Positions 60,148-64,000 of a DNA stretch of 64,000 nt are shown here, one piece after another (positions within the stretch are counted from its first letter, which is position 1; every line of letters starts with the position of its first letter). This DNA comes from Rhyzopertha dominica (lineage: Eukaryota > Arthropoda > Insecta > Coleoptera > Bostrichidae): positions 34,186,257 to 34,250,256 of the forward strand of contig QCXZ01000003.1 of NCBI GenBank assembly GCA_025024175.1, read 5' to 3'. Under the pieces are notes generated by a model, which saw only the letters and a list, made by a program, of their open reading frames with translations, was not told where the DNA came from and did no database searches. The position numbers and the translations under genes are program-made.

Positions 60148-60384
60148 TTACAACGTACAAAAATATATACCTGGACAACAAATATAAACCTCTTTTTCCA
60201 CTGCGACACATTCTTCATGGGCCCACATCTTGCACCTAATACACAGCACCGAACTTTCTGCACCCCGATCAGTGGAGAATTTTCCCTCACAGAAAATACA
60301 TCCGGCATCTGTAACTAACTTATAGAAAATGCGATTTTTGTCGGTTGAGTCATGGAAGGAAAATGTAGATGCTTCTTCTTCTTC
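60148..60384 (-). pseudogene. pogo-type transposase C-terminus with zinc finger
   Basis: A 78-codon open stretch on the minus strand without an ATG, starting just after a stop. It begins with four Glu (E-E-E-E-A-S-T-F). After about 30 residues it holds a PHD-like cysteine/histidine array: C-I-F-C, then 17 residues on C-I-R-C, then K-M-W-A-H-E-E-C, then Y-I-C-C. The last expected C-x-x-C is slightly altered, followed by a stop. This acidic linker plus C-x2-C ... C-x2-C-x-x-W-A-H-x-x-C tail is typical of pogo/Tigger-like DDE transposases and the host genes derived from them in insects. Upstream (about 60390-60620, minus) lies Ser/Lys/Pro-rich linker-like sequence in a shifted frame. The catalytic domain is not found. 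Confidence 0.6.
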
Positions 60385-60639
60385 TTAACTGCTAAGCGAA
60401 CTATCTATTTTGTTTGGTTGGCTCGCTCGAACTTGGACCAGATTTGTCGAGGAGGTTTGAGCGTGAAACGTGCTTGAATTTGTTCGGTTTTGTCTTGCTC
60501 TTCTGTTTGTTTGGTGTCAGCTTTTTTACCAATTTTCTGGCACTGGAATTGCGGAGGGATTCCTCAAGGCCCCATTTACTCCTTTCTTTTGTATCTTTTG
60601 TCTTCCTTTTGCATAACTATATGATGTGTTACTTCTAAT

Positions 60640-61000
60640 ATTACAGTTTCGTTTAAAACAACAAAGATGGTGTGCGTTTATGGTATACTGGAAAGTTTGT
60701 CATGTTTGACAATACTTTTAGAATATGCAGCTCAACAATCTGGCCAAAATTTTTAGAGAGCCTTTTTTGTACATATTTTGAACGGTAGAAGTGTTACTAA
60801 AAGAAACACACTCCAGTGGCACACGCATTGGGAAGTGCATTTAGATAGTAACATTACATCAATGGAAGGAGCTCGCCTTTTCAACTTCAACAGTAAATTT
60901 CATTTACAATTTGTAAACTACATAGATAAATTAAATATAAATATTTCAGGCCTTTGCTAGTATCATCATCACAATGGAAAGCCATGAAATTTCCTTTATT
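60640..61000. other. Gene-free stretch
   Basis: Only a 60-codon plus-strand ORF (60778-60960) with no motif. Confidence 0.5.
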
Positions 61001-61008
61001 TACCACAT

Positions 61009-61334
61009 TTACTGTACAATCCCTTTAATCCATATAGTTTGTGAAGTATGTGAAGCTCCGTGCCGCGTAATGATTCCGTGTAAGCGTGAGATACTGTTAT
61101 GATAGAACTTGTTACAGCACCAACTTCGATGCGGAGTTAATAGAATTACTTCAACGCCAGATTTGCATACAGATCTTTGTTTCTGCAGAATATAAATTGC
61201 CAATTATTGGACACGTCGACGTATGACCGCATGCAATGAGCGAGCTCAGGCCAAATTAAATTTCCGTTTATGTGCCCGGTCAGTAGCACCTGATTTATGA
61301 ACACCACGGCCAGGTCAACTACGACGGTATACAC
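61009..61334 (-). other. Possible exon on the minus strand
   Basis: GC-richer than its surroundings. From 61334 leftward the frame is open with GC-ending codons unusual for this window (Y-T-V-V-V-D-L-A-V-V-F-I-N-Q-V-L-L-T-G-H, then I-N-G-N-L-I-W-P-E-L-A-H-C). It is preceded by an acceptor-like tttctag (61341-61335) and contains a donor-like CAG-GTGCTA after the first 15 codons. No family is recognised. A true exon of a host gene is possible but unsupported. Confidence 0.22.
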
Positions 61335-61584
61335 ATCTAGAAATTTATGGCGACGGGGTGGTGTAATTGAAATGTAACAGCCTTTTGCATATAGAGAATC
61401 TAATATATAACCCGTAAAAATTGGGTATCTCGCGGGTTTGCTGTAAGGGTGGCCCCGTCCAGCAACGCGTTTTTTAGGCAGGAATTAGTAGGATTTAAAA
61501 CCAAATGTAGATGCTGCTAACCTGTTATCTATCTTGTCTAAAAATTAGCGCTGATAAATATGATCTTTATAGCAAAATTTTATT

Positions 61585-62545
61585 AATAAAGGCTTTTTTA
61601 TTAATACGCTATATTAGTGCTGACGTAGGTGTCGACCATTTTTCGACGGTACTTCAAACTCCTGGATTATAACTAACAGAGTTGCCATAACGAGGATAAC
61701 AAAGCTTAGTGTTGGGTGCAATTTTATAACTTTATAAGAATATTGGGAAGTATGACTGTGTACGTTTGACTAGCTTATTCTCTTTCGCGGTTCTTAAGAA
61801 GGGTTATAAACCGAAATTACATTTAGTTACAATGTATTCTTGAAGACCTTAACGTGCAATAAGTGCGTGTGTAGAACATTACAATTTAAATGTTGCACCA
61901 GAAAATGTTAACGTGCTGGGTCCCTGGATGTTCTCGTTGTAATGAGAGAAATACATATAAACTTTGCAACACTTATTTTAGATTGTATAGATCGCAACTG
62001 AATATAATTTCGGTTTGTAGTACTTACTAAATAACACGAAAGCATGTAAAATATTTAGACTATAATTTTGCTCTGAACAGTGAGTGTTATTGTGTATGTT
62101 TAAGAGGTTTACATTCCTTCGTATTATTTAATAAGTATTGCAAACTAAAATTAAATTTAGATGCAGTCTGTTCTTAAAAAACAACCTAAAAGAAGTGCTG
62201 TAAAGATTACACGTTTCTTTCCCATTATAACGAGAATATCCAGGGACCCAATCCATTACAATTTGCTGGTACAAATTGTAATGCTCTACATATGTATTTA
62301 ATATATTGTGTTATATTTAGTTACATTGTAACTAAATGTAATTTGTATTGTTTGTAATACTTGCTAAGTAAAGCGAAGGAGTGTAAAATATTCGTTTAAA
62401 ACTAAAAAATTGCACCTAATACTGAACTCCCTTACGCAGGTTATGACCACTTGCTTTGTTTTGATCCAGGATCTTGACCTACCGCAGCAAAATGGCCGAC
62501 ATCTACGTAAGGCTAATAGGGTATTATTTAAATTTATTAGCCTAT
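61585..62545. mobile_element. Foldback element of about 960 bp
   Basis: Imperfect inverted repeat: left arm about 61585-61956, right arm about 62214-62545, spacer about 255 bp. Clear paired landmarks include gacgtag-x-tgtcg-ccatttt (61621 and 62490 complement), gtgcaatttt (61716 and 62405 complement), a 23-bp perfect block aaattacatttagttacaatg and following bases (61817 and the complement near 62330), and gggtccctgga-x-ttctcgtt (61918 and 62240 complement). Part of the right arm (62352-62395) is also repeated directly in the spacer (62016-62058). No protein is encoded, so it is a non-autonomous foldback or large MITE. Confidence 0.75.
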
Positions 62546-62554
62546 TTTTTGTTT

Positions 62555-62635
62555 TTATATATCAATGTATTTCCATGGCAGCCTAACTTTTATAGCAACC
62601 AAGCTACCTTTGCTGACTTGTGTGCTAGGTATTTT
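62555..62635. repeat. Dispersed repeat shared with 50125-50205
   Basis: Contains gtatttccatggcagc and agcaaccaagc as at 50125-50205. It lies directly to the right of the foldback and to the left of the mariner remnant at 63150-63430, and may be that element's terminal region. Confidence 0.5.
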
Positions 62636-63149
62636 AATTCTTGAAATGACCTGGTAGTGTTGTGAGAACAATTGTCTTTTCAAATAAACGACAAAAAGAG
62701 TTGCCAAAGAAGCAGGTTCCGAAGGTTTTAGTACTGATTTTTAAATATTTGATGATAATTTCCATGCTCACAATACTTTATTTAGGTACTTAATAAACTT
62801 TTACATTAAATTAAATGTTCATGGTCGGTTAGGCAATATTTTATAATTTCTTGTCTGATACTGGCTTCCAACTCTTGAGGATTTCGTGGTTTTTCTTTGT
62901 ACATAGAAGACATTTATTTCCACGACATCCTAACCACCGACCTGGAAAGATGTTCATGTTATCCAGATACATTCAAATCCATCTTATTGGAATCCGACAT
63001 TGCGCTTTGACATTTTTTTTAATCTGGCAATTAATGTACAATGTCAGGTAAAATATTGTCACACTGTAGGTTCAGGTAGATATCTGCTGTTACAAGTATG
63101 GACGTATAATATATGGCTCAAATTTAGTTTCTGAGGATACTGCGTATAA

Positions 63150-63430
63150 AATGCTGTTTAGTGCTTACAGAATCCTTGTTACCATTCTTCTTCTTTGTAG
63201 AGTTCGTATTTGTTCTTTTTTAATATCCGAACCACCACCACGATTGACAAATATTATTGTCCAATGCAAGATACGTGGCTGACGTAGATGAGTTATCCAT
63301 AACGATAACTAATACATCAAGTGCTCGATCTTTAATAGCTGATTTCGGACGTCCGGGCCCTGGAATATCTTTTAAACGTCCAATTTCTTTGAATTTTTTT
63401 GACTAACTTGGACACTGTAGATTTGACAAT
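63150..63430 (-). pseudogene. Tc1/mariner-type transposase remnant, DNA-binding half
   Basis: Minus strand. T-V-S-K-L-V-K-K is the recognition helix of the first helix-turn-helix. After a one-base shift in an A-run the frame gives F-K-E-I-G-R-L-K-D-I-P-G-P-G-R-P-K-S-A, the G-R-P-x-S-A linker typical of the family, and D-N-S-S-T-S-A-T-Y-L-A-L-D-N-N. After another shift, I-L-K-K-N-K-Y-E-L-Y-K ends the second helix-turn-helix. The catalytic half does not follow. It is the same family as the remnant at 50760-51180. Confidence 0.8.
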
Positions 63431-63519
63431 ATTATTAGATGATGGCTTTGTTAGCTTACTCAATCTCAAAAAAAGGTTTTGATGGATCTAATTCTTCAAA
63501 AATATATCATCTTCTGACA

Positions 63520-63580
63520 AGGGCGGATCCAGCTTTCAGATGAGGGGGGGGGTCACCTAGTCAGGACGGGCTACAATTTA
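63520..63580 (+). other. Transposon-terminus-like gggcggatccag sequence
   Basis: caagggcggatccag, then a run of nine G and tcacctag. This G-run-containing start is a recurrent terminal sequence of DNA transposons in invertebrate genomes. No transposase follows in the remaining 420 bp. Confidence 0.35.
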
Positions 63581-64000
63581 TTAAAATAATCTAATTGAAA
63601 AAGAAATAGCATTTTATTGTTATAAGTTGAAGTAATTTTAATCAAATAGCAAAATTATTTTTTCGTTTTTTATCTTCTTGCGAAACGAATTGTAACTTCA
63701 ATCAACTTCAGTCGCTATGTTTCTCTGAAGGCGCAGTCCAGTTCAAAAACTCAGGAATTCATTGAATGCACAAATTAAACTAACAATAACATGTTGTTTT
63801 TATCTCATTAAAGAAATGAATTCGTTGAGTAATGGTGAAAACAATCAATGATTAATTAATTAAATCGTCACAGGTAAGGCACTAAGGGTTGACATCCAAT
63901 CCAATTCAGTTTCCCCCCAAAACTATGTTGCTGGGAATAAATTGCGATGTTGTGTTTTTTTTAATTAAAAACAGTTAATAGTGCTTTTTGTTCATGCATG

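Noticed and set aside
38575..63430. Mariner pieces at 38.6, 50.8, 55.3 and 63.3 kb as parts of one split element
   Set aside because: They lie on different strands, overlap in the domains they cover and differ in sequence. They are separate insertions.
1..64000. CRISPR arrays, rRNA genes, operons and telomere repeats
   Set aside because: None seen on either strand. The regular repeats present are the hammerhead tandem repeat, the ~93-bp repeat and short microsatellites.

Overview
This is AT-rich eukaryotic nuclear DNA, most likely from an arthropod and probably an insect. The evidence is its transposon content: many decayed Tc1/mariner-type transposases, Penelope-like retroelement fragments, a pogo-type zinc-finger tail, a non-LTR endonuclease scrap, and hammerhead-ribozyme repeats. 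Nothing bacterial is visible (no operons, no long ORFs). I found no intact host protein gene; a few GC-richer islands could be exons or regulatory DNA.

Layout. About 36 kb of the window is one sequence present two to three times. Copy A is 1-14813, copy B is 17171-32190 and copy C is 32291-36415 (the last part only). Two gaps of exactly 100 N interrupt the series, at 14814-14913 and 32191-32290. The copies are collinear with scattered SNPs, homopolymer indels and a few larger indels. The simplest reading is unmerged overlapping contigs or haplotypes. A real recent tandem duplication is the alternative. From about 36.4 kb to the end the sequence is single copy: gene-poor and littered with decayed mobile elements.

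Within the repeated block, in order: a non-LTR endonuclease scrap and a mariner transposase remnant (0.5-1.5 kb), a degenerate tandem repeat of about 93 bp (2.0-2.3 kb), a possible decayed coding stretch (4.5-5.0 kb), a possible Bel/Pao pol C-terminus (8.4-8.8 kb), a tandem repeat of about 277 bp carrying type I hammerhead ribozymes (9.4-10.0 kb), and directly beside it a 475-bp foldback whose two arms each carry a second, different hammerhead-like motif (10.1-10.6 kb). A cluster of AACCGGTT-like palindromes follows at 12.8-13.5 kb. A third, better preserved member of the second hammerhead family lies between copies A and B at 16.4 kb.

In the single-copy part: mariner remnants at 38.6-39.1, 50.8-51.1, 55.3-55.7 and 63.2-63.4 kb; Penelope-like remnants at 41.7-42.3 and 46.5-47.6 kb; a tRNA-like, SINE-type sequence at 54.8 kb; a pogo-type zinc-finger C-terminus at 60.1-60.4 kb; and a foldback of about 960 bp at 61.6-62.5 kb.

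The most interesting content is the pair of neighbouring hammerhead families. One is textbook-like, with all conserved core bases present in one unit and a self-complementary ACUAGU stem III. The other is new to me and has the same architecture with a palindromic AUAGAUCUAU stem III. Both resemble retrozymes or non-autonomous derivatives of Penelope-like elements, whose own remnants are in this window.
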